From an uncultured Clostridia bacterium (GTDB lineage Bacteria; Bacillota; Clostridia; Oscillospirales; Ruminococcaceae), in NCBI GenBank assembly GCA_947627005.1, contig CANQUJ010000003.1, forward strand, positions 62,001 to 126,000: DNA of 64,000 bases, given 5' to 3'. The notes under the pieces were generated by a model, which was not told where the DNA came from, ran no database searches, and saw nothing but the letters and a program-made list of their open reading frames with translations. The translations under genes and the position numbers were made by a program. Below, one piece after another: positions 30,678 to 40,184 of the stretch; positions within the stretch are counted from its first letter, which is position 1; every line of letters begins with the position of its first letter.

Positions 30678-31389
30678 CTGGGCGGCAGACCTTATATATC
30701 CCAACCGCTGCCCTTCCTGCGACAGATTTATCCCCTGGGACAGGCTGTTTTGCGAAGAATGTGAGAGCGCGTTTGAAGAGCGAAGCTTTTGCCCGAAGTG
30801 CGGAATGAACGTCTGCGTTTGCGAAAGCCGCGAGCTTTATTACGACGGCTGCGCTGTCGCCGCGCCCTATTTGGGCGAGATAAGGCGCGGGGTTTTGGCG
30901 CTGAAATATCATCGCGGGTTCAACGCCGCAAAATACTTCGCCCCTCGCCTTTGCAGGCTGATAGATGAATACGGCTTCTCGGGCGGGGCGGATATAATAA
31001 CCGCCGTGCCGATGAACCGAGCCCGCCGCGCGCAGACCGGCTATAACCAGGCAGAATATATCGCAAAGCTTATCTCTAAAAGAATTTCCGTCCCCTGCGA
31101 TTTTAAGCTTTTAAAGAAAAAGCTCTCGTCGGCGATTCAGCACGAGCTTTCGGCGGAGGAGAGAATGAAGGCCGCGGCAGAGGCTTATTCGCCCTATAAA
31201 AACAAAAGCCTCGCCGGGAAGACTGTTATTTTGTGCGACGACATAATAACTACCGGAAGCACTCTTTCGGAGTGCGCGAAGATACTTAAAAGTCTCGGCG
31301 CGAAAAAGGTTTACTGCGCCGTTATAAGCGGCACGGTTTTGGACGGCGCCGATAAAAACAAGGGGAGTGGTAAGATTGTCGGTACTTGA
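30661..31389 (+). CDS. comF: ComF-family phosphoribosyltransferase-like protein
   Basis: ComF proteins carry a zinc finger and a phosphoribosyltransferase-like domain and are needed for DNA uptake in competent bacteria. The 242-residue protein has CPSC, CEEC, CPKC and CVC pairs in the first 60 residues, then AVPMNRARRAQTGYNQAEYIA and the PRPP loop VILCDDIITTGST near residue 195. dprA, another transformation factor, is in this window, but comEA/comEC are not. The start overlaps the end of recD2, and its 3' end overlaps the next gene by 14 bases. Confidence 0.9.
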   Translation: MSGLIDWAADLIYPNRCPSCDRFIPWDRLFCEECESAFEERSFCPKCGMNVCVCESRELYYDGCAVAAPYLGEIRRGVLALKYHRGFNAAKYFAPRLCRLIDEYGFSGGADIITAVPMNRARRAQTGYNQAEYIAKLISKRISVPCDFKLLKKKLSSAIQHELSAEERMKAAAEAYSPYKNKSLAGKTVILCDDIITTGSTLSECAKILKSLGAKKVYCAVISGTVLDGADKNKGSGKIVGT

Positions 31390-32383
31390 CATAGGAATAG
31401 ACCTCGGCACCGCGAACATAATCATCTCGACCGGGCGGGACGGCGCGGTTCTTAACGAGCCGACCGTCATCGCGTTCGACAAAAACTCCGAGCGGGTCAT
31501 CGCTTTCGGCGAAGAGGCTTATAAGATGATCGGCCGCGCGCCGGATCATATCGCGGTCATAAAGCCGCTTAAAGACGGCGTTATCTCGAATAACGACATG
31601 GCGCAGGAGCTTATCCGGCTCTGCATACTTAAAGTCATCGGCAAGCGGCTTATCAACCCGCGAATCGTAATGTGCGTCCCAAGCGGGATTACCGCGGTCG
31701 AGCGCAAGGCGGTGGTCGAAAGCGCGGTTTCCGCCGGCGCGAGAACCGTTTATCTTATAGAAGAGCCCGTCGCCGCGCTTTTGGGCGCGGGCGAGGATAT
31801 TATGCGCCCGTTCGGAAGAATGGTCATAGATATCGGCGGCGGAACCTCCGACATCGCCGTGACCTCTCTCGGGGGGATAGTCGCGGCAAATTCGGTCAAA
31901 AAGGCGGGCAACGCCTTTAACGCCTCAATCCAGCGATATTTCGCCGAAAACAAAAAGATTTTGATAGGCGAGCGCACCGCCGAAGAGGCGAAAATCAAGT
32001 GCGGGAACCTTTTTTGGGCCTCGATGGAAAAATCCGGCGTGATCTCCGGCCGAAGCCTTGTAACCGGCCTGCCAGAAAAGCTTGAGATCTCCGAAGACGA
32101 CATCTGCCGCGCCATAACCGAAGACGTAGACTCGATAATCGCGGCGGTAAGAACGGTCTTCGAGCAGACCCCGCCCGAGCTTGTAGGGGACATATACGAG
32201 CACGGCATAGTTCTTACGGGCGGCGGGGCGCTTTTGCGCGGGCTGGATATGTATATAACCCGCGAATTCGGCGTAAAATGCCACGTCGCGGAGGACCCTT
32301 TGGGCTGCGTAGCGAGGGGGACCCACCTTGCGTTCAAGGTCAGAGATCGGCTTAGAAACGGCTTTGAAAAGGCCGCAATTTGA
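31376..32383 (+). CDS. mreB: Rod shape-determining protein MreB/Mbl
   Basis: This is a bacterial actin that polymerises under the membrane and guides sidewall peptidoglycan synthesis. The 335-residue protein has the actin-fold signatures: IGIDLGTANI (phosphate 1), VIDIGGGTSDIAV (phosphate 2), IEEPVAALLGAG (connect 1) and IVLTGGGALLRGLD (adenosine). I prefer the TTG at 31376, 8 nt after AGGGGAG, which yields MSVLDIGIDLGTAN; a GTG at 31367 lies inside that ribosome site. No mreC or mreD follows, and spoIIR is next instead, so a special role in sporulation or a second MreB paralogue is possible. Confidence 0.93.
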   Translation: MSVLDIGIDLGTANIIISTGRDGAVLNEPTVIAFDKNSERVIAFGEEAYKMIGRAPDHIAVIKPLKDGVISNNDMAQELIRLCILKVIGKRLINPRIVMCVPSGITAVERKAVVESAVSAGARTVYLIEEPVAALLGAGEDIMRPFGRMVIDIGGGTSDIAVTSLGGIVAANSVKKAGNAFNASIQRYFAENKKILIGERTAEEAKIKCGNLFWASMEKSGVISGRSLVTGLPEKLEISEDDICRAITEDVDSIIAAVRTVFEQTPPELVGDIYEHGIVLTGGGALLRGLDMYITREFGVKCHVAEDPLGCVARGTHLAFKVRDRLRNGFEKAAI

Positions 32384-32407
32384 ATATTACAGGAAAAATA
32401 TGTCAAT

Positions 32408-32435
32408 AATCCTTCCGAAACTTTTTGGGAGGATT
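32408..32435 (+). promoter_or_regulatory. Hairpin sequestering the spoIIR ribosome binding site
   Basis: AATCCTTCC (32408-32416) pairs with GGGAGGATT (32427-32435), 9 bp with one G-U pair. The right arm is the Shine-Dalgarno sequence of spoIIR, which ends 5 nt before the ATG. Confidence 0.55.
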
Positions 32436-32440
32436 GATTT

Positions 32441-33049
32441 ATGAAAAAACTGACCGCTTCGGTGCTGCTTTCGCTTTTGATTTTAACTTTCATAAGCTCA
32501 TTTTCCGCCGCTAAAGAGGTCTCCGCCGCGACCGAAAAGGTGATAAGGCTTCACGTTATCGCGAATTCCGACTCCGACTTCGACCAAGCCCTTAAGTTTA
32601 AAGTCCGCGACGGAATTTTGGCAGAGGTCTCGAAGACCGCCTCCGGCTGCAAATCCAAGGACGAGGCCATGGCCGCCATTTCGCAAAATATTTCCTCGAT
32701 AGCCGAGGCCGCCGAAAAAACTCTTCAAGAAAACGGCTGCGACTATGCGATAAATTGCAGCCTTTCGAGAGAGGTTTTCGACCGCAGAGTCTACGAAGAT
32801 TTCACCCTTCCGGCCGGCGAATACGATTCCCTGTGCATAAGAATCGGCGAGGCTAAAGGAAAAAACTGGTGGTGCGTTTGCTATCCTTCTTTGTGCCTCG
32901 GCGCGGCGGTCTCGGTCGACGACTGCGGGGTGTTCACCGAAGACGAGCTCGTCATTATAAAAAGCCCCGAAAAGGTGAGATATAAGCTTTGGTGCTTTGA
33001 ATTTTTCGGCAAAATCGAAAGATTTTTAAAAAAATCCCGCTCTGTTTGA
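32441..33049 (+). CDS. spoIIR: Stage II sporulation protein R
   Basis: SpoIIR is the forespore-made signal that triggers SpoIIGA to process pro-sigma-E in the mother cell. The 202-residue protein has an N-terminal signal sequence (about 5-28) for export into the intermembrane space. The family core follows: KVIRLHVIANSDSDFDQALKFKVRDGIL, FDRRVYEDFTLPAGEYDSL, and IRIGEAKGKNWWCVCYPSLCL. It shows directly that the organism belongs to a spore-forming lineage. The ribosome site can be folded into a hairpin. A sigma-F promoter was looked for in the 57-base gap after mreB but not clearly found. Confidence 0.95.
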   Translation: MKKLTASVLLSLLILTFISSFSAAKEVSAATEKVIRLHVIANSDSDFDQALKFKVRDGILAEVSKTASGCKSKDEAMAAISQNISSIAEAAEKTLQENGCDYAINCSLSREVFDRRVYEDFTLPAGEYDSLCIRIGEAKGKNWWCVCYPSLCLGAAVSVDDCGVFTEDELVIIKSPEKVRYKLWCFEFFGKIERFLKKSRSV

Positions 33050-33074
33050 CAGGGCGCGAAAGCGATGGTAAAAT
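33046..33074 (+). promoter_or_regulatory. Sigma-A promoter of addB-addA
   Basis: TTGACA (33046-33051), 17 bp, TAAAAT (33069-33074) with TGG before it. It begins in the last codon of spoIIR. Confidence 0.85.
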
Positions 33075-33096
33075 ATTAAAAAAGGGGGGGAGCTTA

Positions 33097-36000
33097 GTGC
33101 TTAAAATTTTTCTCGGCGAAAACAGCGACGCCAAGCTTGAAATTATCGCGGAAGAGATGAAAAAAACTATCTCCGATGGCCGAGAGGCCGCCGCGATAGT
33201 GCCCGACCAATTTTCCTTTGCGTTCGATAAAGCCCTTTATAATCAACTCGGGCCGCGCGACTTTAACAAGGTTACGGCGCTAAGCTTCCGTCGCCTTTCG
33301 GAATCCCTTATAAACCGCTTCGGAACGCTCGGCGGCTCGCTCGTCTCAAGAAGCGACAGAATGATAATCCTCTGGCTCGCGCTTAAAAAAGTCAAGGCCG
33401 AAAAAAGCCTTAAGATCCTCTCAAAATCCGCCGAAAGGCCGTCTTTTTGCGCCGATATGTCCTCTCTCTTCGATTCGTTCCGAAGGTCGGGCATAACCGC
33501 AGAGGCCCTAAAAGAGGCCGCAGCTTCTCTCGGCGGAACGCTTTCGGACAAGCTTTCGGATATCTCCGAAATCTACGGCGAATATGCCGAGCTTATGAAA
33601 GCCCGCTCATTAAGAGACGAAAGCTCGCTTATATCCGAGGGCGCGGCAATCGCGGAGAAAAACTCCGTTTTTAAGGGCTGCGACCTTTTCGTCTTTAGGT
33701 TCGACAGTTTTTCCCCCGACGAGCTTCTTCTTTTAAAGGCCGCTATCCGCGACGCCAAAAGCGTCACCGTCTCGATAGAATCCCCCGCGAAATACCGCCG
33801 AAGCGCGGTCTCGCCCTTCGCCCTATGCGAGGGGACGGTAAACTCGCTTATAAACCTCGCCGAAGAGGTCAATTCGCGGTTTGAATACATATATTGCGAC
33901 TCTCCGAAGACCTTAAACCCCGCAGTCTCCGCGCTCGGGGGCGTTCTGTTTTACCATTCCCGCCCTGCGGTCGAAAGCAGCGAAGACGTCGCTTCGGTAA
34001 GGGTGGATACTGTCTACGAAGAGGCCGAATACGTCGCCGCGAAAATACGCGAGCTCGTTTTTAAAGAGGGTTTCAACTTCAACGATATCGCCGTCATAAC
34101 CCACGACCTCGAATCCTACGCGCCCGCGCTCTCGGCCGCTTTTGAAAGATACGGGATAGAGTCGTTTATCGACCTTCCGCAGCCCGCCTCCGAAATGTCG
34201 CTCTCTCTTTTCGCGTTGGACGCGATTGAGGCCGCCGCGACGAGGGTTCCGAACACCGACAAGATTTTAAAATATATCCGCTCGCCGTTTTCCTATCTTA
34301 CCCGCGACGAGGTCTCGCTTTTGTGGGATTATTGCGTTCGCTGGAACGTTGAGGGCGAGATGTGGCTTGAAGATTTCACCGCCTCCGAAAATTCCGACCT
34401 CGCTGCGGTCAACGCCGCCAGAAAAAAGGCGATAGAGCCGCTTGCAAAGCTTCACGAGGCTTCAAAATCCGCAAGCGCGGGGCAGATCGCCTCGGCTTTC
34501 TGCGACTTCTTGAAAGACGTCAAGGCCGCAGAGCAAGCGTTTGAGGTCATCGAAGACTGTGCCGAAGACGGCCTAAGGCTTGAGACCGCGCGGCTTTTCA
34601 AACAGCTCTGGAACGCGCTGATGTCGGCAGTCTCGTCGATATACCTCATCGCCGGGGAGGAAAAGACTACCCTGCGCTCCTTCGGCGAGCTTTTGAAGAC
34701 CGTTTTGTCGCAGATTTCCCTCGCTTCTCCTCCCCAAAAGCTTGAAAGCGTAACCGTCGCCGACGTCGAGCGCTCGGTCATCGCCGCGCCGAGGGCGGCT
34801 TTCGTAGTCGGCCTTGCCGACGGGCTTTTCCCGGCGGACGTCAAAAAGGCCGGCTTGTTTTCCGGAAGAGATCTTGCCGCCCTCGAAGAGGTCGGGCTAA
34901 GCTTCGAGCTTACCCCAGAGGCAAGGCTTTGCGCCGAAAGGTTCGACTGCTACAAGGCGCTTACCGCCCCGAAAGAGCGGCTGTATCTTAGTTTTTCCGG
35001 CTCCGACCTTAAAGGAAGCGAGCTTCGGCCCTCTCGCTTTATAACCCGCGCGGAGGAATATCTCGGGATAAAGATTGTTCCCGCTTCTTCTTTCGGCGCG
35101 AAGTTTTATTGCTCGACCCCCGCGAGCGCGTTTTATAACTATGCCGTCGCGCGTGAGCTTAGTTCAAGCGAAAAGGCTTCGGTCGGCGAGGCTTTGAAAA
35201 CGCTCCCCGAATACGCCGAAAAGCTTTCAAGACTTAAGAATATCGGCGGGGCGCACAGGCTTTCGCCGGATATTTCAAAGCGGCTTTTCGCGCCTAAGGA
35301 TATAAACGTAACCGCCTCGAGAATAGACGTCTATAACCGCTGCGCGTTTGAATATTTCTGCAAATACGGCCTTAAAATTCAGCCGATAAAGCCCCTGACC
35401 GTAGACCCTGCGAATCGCGGCACGGTCATGCACTTTTTGTTCCAAAGCGTTCTGGAATACTTCGGCGCCGGGTTCTCCGAAGCCTCCGACGACGAAATAA
35501 AGCTTCTGATTCAAAAGCTTTTGGAAGAATACTCCGAAAGCTCCCTCGGGGGCGATTTCGGCAAAAGCGCCAAGTTCAAGGCCGACTATGCCCGGCTCGG
35601 CTCGGCGGCTTATGAGATAATCCTAAATATGCGCGAAGAGTTCAAGGTCTCGAAATTCCGCCCCGAGCGGTTTGAATACGACCTCTCTCAAAAAAGCGGC
35701 GAGAGCGTTCTTTCGATATCGGTCGGCAGGGGAGTTTCGGTGAATATCCGCGGGATAGTCGACAGGGTGGATACCTATACTTCTCCCGACGGCAAGCGCT
35801 ATATTAGGGTCATCGACTATAAAACCGGCAGCAAAAAATTCAGCTTCGACGACATATACAACGGCGTAAATCTCCAGCTTTTGCTGTATATGCTCGCGCT
35901 GACCGAAGGCGGCGACCCGGATTTCAAAGACTGCGTTCCGAGCGGAGTATTATATATGCGCTCCGGATTTTTGGAGTGTAAAGACGACTTCGACCCATTG

Positions 36001-36420
36001 AGCGCAGACTCTAAGGCCCGCCTTAAAAGGCGCTCCGAGCAGCTTAAGCGCAACGGCCTTATAGTCGACATTCCCGAGGCGGTCTCGGCGATGGACGAAA
36101 GCTTCAGCGGGTTTTATGTGCCCGTCAAGAAAAAGGCGGACGGAAGTTACAGCGCGGGTTCCGAGATCATCGGTGAAAAAAGCTTCAAGCTTCTCGAAGA
36201 ATTCGCAAAACAAAAGGTCGTCTCGTTCGGGCTGAATCTTCTTGCCGGAAGGATCGACGCCGTTCCGATAGGCGACGACCCCGAGCATCTTCACTGCGCT
36301 TACTGCGACTACGCCTCGGTCTGCGACAGGAAGAAATATATCTATAAGCTTATAAGCGCCGAAGACGGCGAGCGGCTTAAGGCGGAAATTTCTTTAAAGG
36401 GGGCCGAGGGCGATGTATGA
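33097..36420 (+). CDS. addB: ATP-dependent helicase/nuclease subunit B (AddB)
   Basis: AddAB processes double-strand breaks and loads RecA after Chi recognition. AddB contributes a nuclease and an inactive helicase core. The 1107-residue protein starts with GTG 33097, 4 nt after a G-rich ribosome site. The C-terminal nuclease is intact: GTVMHFLFQSVLE, VDRVDTY, and VIDYKTG. The four cysteines of the iron-sulfur staple are present (one in YNRCAFEYF, then CAYCDYASVC). The N-terminal segment that holds a Walker A motif in many AddB proteins reads MLKIFLGENSDAKLEIIAEE, without the G-x-x-G-x-G-K-T/S pattern. addA follows with an 8-base overlap. Confidence 0.93.
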   Translation: MLKIFLGENSDAKLEIIAEEMKKTISDGREAAAIVPDQFSFAFDKALYNQLGPRDFNKVTALSFRRLSESLINRFGTLGGSLVSRSDRMIILWLALKKVKAEKSLKILSKSAERPSFCADMSSLFDSFRRSGITAEALKEAAASLGGTLSDKLSDISEIYGEYAELMKARSLRDESSLISEGAAIAEKNSVFKGCDLFVFRFDSFSPDELLLLKAAIRDAKSVTVSIESPAKYRRSAVSPFALCEGTVNSLINLAEEVNSRFEYIYCDSPKTLNPAVSALGGVLFYHSRPAVESSEDVASVRVDTVYEEAEYVAAKIRELVFKEGFNFNDIAVITHDLESYAPALSAAFERYGIESFIDLPQPASEMSLSLFALDAIEAAATRVPNTDKILKYIRSPFSYLTRDEVSLLWDYCVRWNVEGEMWLEDFTASENSDLAAVNAARKKAIEPLAKLHEASKSASAGQIASAFCDFLKDVKAAEQAFEVIEDCAEDGLRLETARLFKQLWNALMSAVSSIYLIAGEEKTTLRSFGELLKTVLSQISLASPPQKLESVTVADVERSVIAAPRAAFVVGLADGLFPADVKKAGLFSGRDLAALEEVGLSFELTPEARLCAERFDCYKALTAPKERLYLSFSGSDLKGSELRPSRFITRAEEYLGIKIVPASSFGAKFYCSTPASAFYNYAVARELSSSEKASVGEALKTLPEYAEKLSRLKNIGGAHRLSPDISKRLFAPKDINVTASRIDVYNRCAFEYFCKYGLKIQPIKPLTVDPANRGTVMHFLFQSVLEYFGAGFSEASDDEIKLLIQKLLEEYSESSLGGDFGKSAKFKADYARLGSAAYEIILNMREEFKVSKFRPERFEYDLSQKSGESVLSISVGRGVSVNIRGIVDRVDTYTSPDGKRYIRVIDYKTGSKKFSFDDIYNGVNLQLLLYMLALTEGGDPDFKDCVPSGVLYMRSGFLECKDDFDPLSADSKARLKRRSEQLKRNGLIVDIPEAVSAMDESFSGFYVPVKKKADGSYSAGSEIIGEKSFKLLEEFAKQKVVSFGLNLLAGRIDAVPIGDDPEHLHCAYCDYASVCDRKKYIYKLISAEDGERLKAEISLKGAEGDV

Positions 36421-39400
36421 CTGGACCGACGAACAAAAAAAGGCGATAGAAACGATCGGCGCGCCTATAATCGTCTCTGCGGCCGCCGGAAGCGGCAAGA
36501 CCGCCGTTTTGGTCGAAAGAACGATACGCCTTTTGTGCGACGAAAACCTTAAAATCCCAGCGGATTCGCTTTTGGCCGTAACTTTTACCAACGACGCCGC
36601 CGCGCAGATGTCATATAAGCTCGCGGAAGAAATCGACCGCAGGGCGGACTTAGAGCCGGACAATGCGTGGATACAGCGCCAGCAGGCGCTTTTGCGCCTT
36701 GCCGAGATAACCACCATCAACGCGTTTTGCTTCAACCTCGTAAGAGAAAATCTCTCGCTGACCGAATTTCGCAGCGGGGTAAGAATACTCGAAGAAAACG
36801 AAGCCGCAATGCTTACCGACCGCGCGCTGACCGAAGTCTTAGAGCTCGAATATCAAGAGCGGCCGGGGGATATGGAAAATCTCATCTCCCTGTTTTGCCG
36901 CGAAAACGACGCCGCGTTGAGAAGAATGATCCTGCAGCTATACCGCTTTTTGCGCTCTCTGCCGTTCAGAAGCCTTTGGGCCAAAAAGGTTCTCGCTTCG
37001 CTTAAAAACGGCGCCGCCGCAAAGGAAGTCTTCGCCGCCGCAGATAGATCCGCCGCAGAGCTGCGCTCGCTTATAGAGGGCGCGGCGATACGCCTCGGTC
37101 AGACCGCCGACGGCCTCGAATACCATTCCGCCGCAAAAGCGGTGCTATACGAAAACCGCGATATCGCCCTTTCGACGCTTTCCGCACTTAAAACATGTAA
37201 GAGAGAAGACGCCGCGAAGATCGCCTCCGAAATAAGCTGGCGGCCGCTTAAAGTAAGGCAGACCAAGGCCGAAAAGGAATCCGCTTCCGCGATAGAGGCC
37301 GAGATTTACGAATCCGCAAAGGGCTGCTACGCCCATCTTAAAGACCTTTTCGCGGAGTACGCTGAGATATCCGAATTTTCCGAAGAAGACGTTTTAAAAG
37401 ACTCCGCTGCGGTCGCCGAAAGCCTTGAAAAGCTCTATAACCTCTGCGAAAAGCTCGATTCCCGGGTATACGAAATGAAGATCGAGCGCAACGCCCTTGA
37501 TTTTGCCGACACCGAGCTTTTGTGCGTTTCTATGCTCGCCGACTGTTCGGAGGACGGCGTTTTATCGCGGACCCCTCTCGCCGAAGAAATAGTCGCTTCA
37601 AAGAGATATAAGGTCATTCTTATCGACGAGTTCCAGGACGTAAACAGCCTTCAGGACCTTATATTCAAGGCGGTTTCGGGCGGCGACGGGCTTAAAGAGC
37701 TCGGCGAAAACGTCTTCGTCGTCGGCGACGTTAAACAGGCGATTTACAGATTTCGCCAGGCCGACCCGACCATCTTCACCAAGACCCGCGAGCAGGGCAG
37801 GTCGCCCGAATCTTCGGTTCGCGAGCTTCTTTTAAGAAAGAATTTCCGCAGCCGCCCCGGGGTTTTAAGCTTTTGCAACTATATCTTCGGCGCGCTGATG
37901 TCGAAAGAGGTCGGAGAGACCGACTATAACGAAAGCGAAGCGCTCGTCGCGGGCGCGAAATTCGAGGGCGAAGACGAGCCGACCGAGCTTATTTTGGTCG
38001 GAGGAGAGAACGACGACGACCTTTTCGCGGCCGAGTTTACCGCCGTCGCAAGGCGCATCCGCGCCCTTTTGGACGAAGGCGCGACGGTCTATGAAAACGG
38101 CGTTTTGCGAAAATGCCGACCGTCCGACTTCTGTGTTTTGACGAGAAACAACGTCTCCGGCTCCGAGATTTCCGAGATTTTCGCAAAGTGCGGGCTTAAA
38201 ATCCTCGCGACCGACACCTCGGGATATTTAAAATCCCGCGAAATTTCCGTCTTTTTGAATCTCCTCGCCGTGGTCTCCGACCCTATGCAGGACGTTCCTC
38301 TCGCCTCGGTCGCGCTCTCGCCGATAATGGGATTTTCGGACGACGACCTCGCCGCGATAAGGCTTTGTTCGAGAGAAAACAAGCTCTATAAGACGATGCT
38401 CTCGCTCTCTCTCGGCGAATACGAGGCCGAAGCGCCCCTCCGCGAAAAATGCAAAAATGCGGTCGCGCTTTTAAAAAAGCTCGGAGTTTTGGCCTCGGGG
38501 ACTACGCTGACAAGACTTATACGCAAGTTCTACGATATGACCGACATTTTCGCGATAGCCTCGGCATATGAAGACGGCGAGCAAAAATGCGCGAATCTCT
38601 ATCTTCTTCTCGAATACGCGCGCGCCTACGAACAGTCTTCCTCGAGCGGGATTGAGGGCTTTTTGAGGTATATCGAATACATATCCCGCAGCGGCGGCGA
38701 CTTTGAGCAGGCGCTTACCGTGACCGAATCCTCCGACGCGGTGGTTTTAAAAACCGTTCACCGCTCAAAGGGGCTCGAATACCCGTTCGTCTTCCTTTGC
38801 CAAACCCACAAGCGCTTTAACCGAACCGACCTTAACGCCGCGCTTCAGCTTAATAAAGAAACCGGCGCGGGGCTCAGCTTTTACGATTATTCGACCCTTA
38901 CGAAGCGCCGAACCGCCTTCTGGAAATTCGTCCGCGAAAAGAACGAATCGGAGCTTCTTTCGGAAGAGCTGCGGCTTTTATACGTCGCGGCGACAAGGGC
39001 GAAAGAGCGGCTGTTTTTGGTGCTCGACTTCGGCGAGTCCGCGATAAAACGCGCGGTCGAGCTTTCATACGAGATATCCGACTATAAGATCCCGCCGGCG
39101 GTCGCAAAAAAGGCCGTCTGCGCCGAAGATTGGCTTTTGTTGGCGCTTATGAAGCACCCCGGCTTTTCCGCCATGCGCCAAAAGCTCGACCCTTCCGCTT
39201 ATTACGACGACGGCGAGCTTCCTAAGATAAAAGTCTCGTCCATGCCGCCAGAGCCGAAATCATATTCCGCCCCGAACGAAGAGGATATTCTTCCCGACCT
39301 TTCCCTTAAGGCAGAGCTTATAAAAAGCTTCTCCGAAGCGCCGGACGCCCGCCTTACCCAAAACGAGGCGAAGCTGACCGTCTCCGAAATCGTAAAAGAC

Positions 39401-39970
39401 GACGCGCTTACCTTCTTCCCCAAGGTGCCGAGCCTCGACGAATCCCTTGAAGAGCTTACCGCCGCGCAGCGCGGAACGGTCACTCACAGATTTATGCAGT
39501 TTTGCGACTTTTCGGCCGCGAGCGCCGATTTGGAGGCAGAGATTAAACGCCTCGAGCGGGGGAGCGTTTTTACCCGCCGCGAGGTCGAGGCCATCGACCG
39601 AAAGAGCGTTTTAAACTTCTTTAAAAGCGATATATACCGCCGACTTTCAAAAAGCCCCCATGTTTTAAGAGAAAAGCGGTTTATCGTCAAGTTTGAAGAC
39701 ATCGAAGTCGACGAATCTTTAAAAGATATCTACCGCGGAACCGACGGAATGCTTCAGGGCGTGGCGGACTGTCTGTTTGAAGAGGAAGACGGCTACGTTC
39801 TGGTCGATTACAAGACGGACAGGGTGAAGTCGCTTACAGAGCTTACCGAGCGATACGCCGGCCAGCTTGAGCTTTACAAGGCCGCGTTCGACGTTTTGTT
39901 GGATAAGCCGGTAAAGTCGGGGTATATATATTCCTTCCGCCTCGGCGAGGGGATAGAGACCGCGAAATAA
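36413..39970 (+). CDS. addA: ATP-dependent helicase/nuclease subunit A (AddA)
   Basis: This is the motor and second nuclease of AddAB. The 1185-residue protein begins with the UvrD-like motifs TDEQKKAIET and SAAAGSGKTAVLVERT (Walker A near residue 25-30). It continues with TFTNDAAAQM (motif Ia), LIDEFQDVNSLQ (Walker B), VGDVKQAIYRFRQADP (motif III), KTVHRSKGLEYPFVFL and RLLYVAATRAKERLFL (motifs V and VI), and ends with a RecB-type nuclease domain (GTVTHRFMQF and LVDYKTDRV). It overlaps addB by 8 bases, so the two subunits are translationally coupled. No other gene follows before a new promoter. Confidence 0.97.
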   Translation: MYDWTDEQKKAIETIGAPIIVSAAAGSGKTAVLVERTIRLLCDENLKIPADSLLAVTFTNDAAAQMSYKLAEEIDRRADLEPDNAWIQRQQALLRLAEITTINAFCFNLVRENLSLTEFRSGVRILEENEAAMLTDRALTEVLELEYQERPGDMENLISLFCRENDAALRRMILQLYRFLRSLPFRSLWAKKVLASLKNGAAAKEVFAAADRSAAELRSLIEGAAIRLGQTADGLEYHSAAKAVLYENRDIALSTLSALKTCKREDAAKIASEISWRPLKVRQTKAEKESASAIEAEIYESAKGCYAHLKDLFAEYAEISEFSEEDVLKDSAAVAESLEKLYNLCEKLDSRVYEMKIERNALDFADTELLCVSMLADCSEDGVLSRTPLAEEIVASKRYKVILIDEFQDVNSLQDLIFKAVSGGDGLKELGENVFVVGDVKQAIYRFRQADPTIFTKTREQGRSPESSVRELLLRKNFRSRPGVLSFCNYIFGALMSKEVGETDYNESEALVAGAKFEGEDEPTELILVGGENDDDLFAAEFTAVARRIRALLDEGATVYENGVLRKCRPSDFCVLTRNNVSGSEISEIFAKCGLKILATDTSGYLKSREISVFLNLLAVVSDPMQDVPLASVALSPIMGFSDDDLAAIRLCSRENKLYKTMLSLSLGEYEAEAPLREKCKNAVALLKKLGVLASGTTLTRLIRKFYDMTDIFAIASAYEDGEQKCANLYLLLEYARAYEQSSSSGIEGFLRYIEYISRSGGDFEQALTVTESSDAVVLKTVHRSKGLEYPFVFLCQTHKRFNRTDLNAALQLNKETGAGLSFYDYSTLTKRRTAFWKFVREKNESELLSEELRLLYVAATRAKERLFLVLDFGESAIKRAVELSYEISDYKIPPAVAKKAVCAEDWLLLALMKHPGFSAMRQKLDPSAYYDDGELPKIKVSSMPPEPKSYSAPNEEDILPDLSLKAELIKSFSEAPDARLTQNEAKLTVSEIVKDDALTFFPKVPSLDESLEELTAAQRGTVTHRFMQFCDFSAASADLEAEIKRLERGSVFTRREVEAIDRKSVLNFFKSDIYRRLSKSPHVLREKRFIVKFEDIEVDESLKDIYRGTDGMLQGVADCLFEEEDGYVLVDYKTDRVKSLTELTERYAGQLELYKAAFDVLLDKPVKSGYIYSFRLGEGIETAK

Positions 39971-39985
39971 AATTTTAAAAAACGC

Positions 39986-40014
39986 TTGACAAATCCGAAA
40001 ACAGGGTATATAAT
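39986..40014 (+). promoter_or_regulatory. Sigma-A promoter of infC-rpmI-rplT
   Basis: TTGACA (39986-39991), 17 bp, TATAAT (40009-40014). This is a consensus promoter, giving a leader of about 165 nt. Confidence 0.9.
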
Positions 40015-40019
40015 GTCCG

Positions 40020-40163
40020 ATGTAAAGAAAGCAGAAGCGTTCGCGTTCTCGCCTCAAGCCTTGGCGAAGAGGTCAATATCTAAAGTCTTTTCGTGCGCGT
40101 TATCGCGCCTTTATAAAGATTTTCAGAGCGTGAACCGAACGGCTCGCGCTCTTTGTTTTAAAC
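40020..40163 (+). promoter_or_regulatory. L20-type leader with attenuator before infC
   Basis: The 5' region contains several hairpins (for example GCGCG-TTAT-CGCGC near 40095-40108) and ends in a strong terminator-like stem, AGAGCG..GACC-type 5' arm at 40125-40136 with GG..CGCTCT at 40141-40152, followed by TTTGTTTT. This matches the ribosomal protein L20 leader of Firmicutes, in which L20 binds the leader and causes premature termination. No coding sequence is needed to explain it. Confidence 0.65.
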
Positions 40164-40184
40164 TTTATACGGAGGTGTTGCGCC

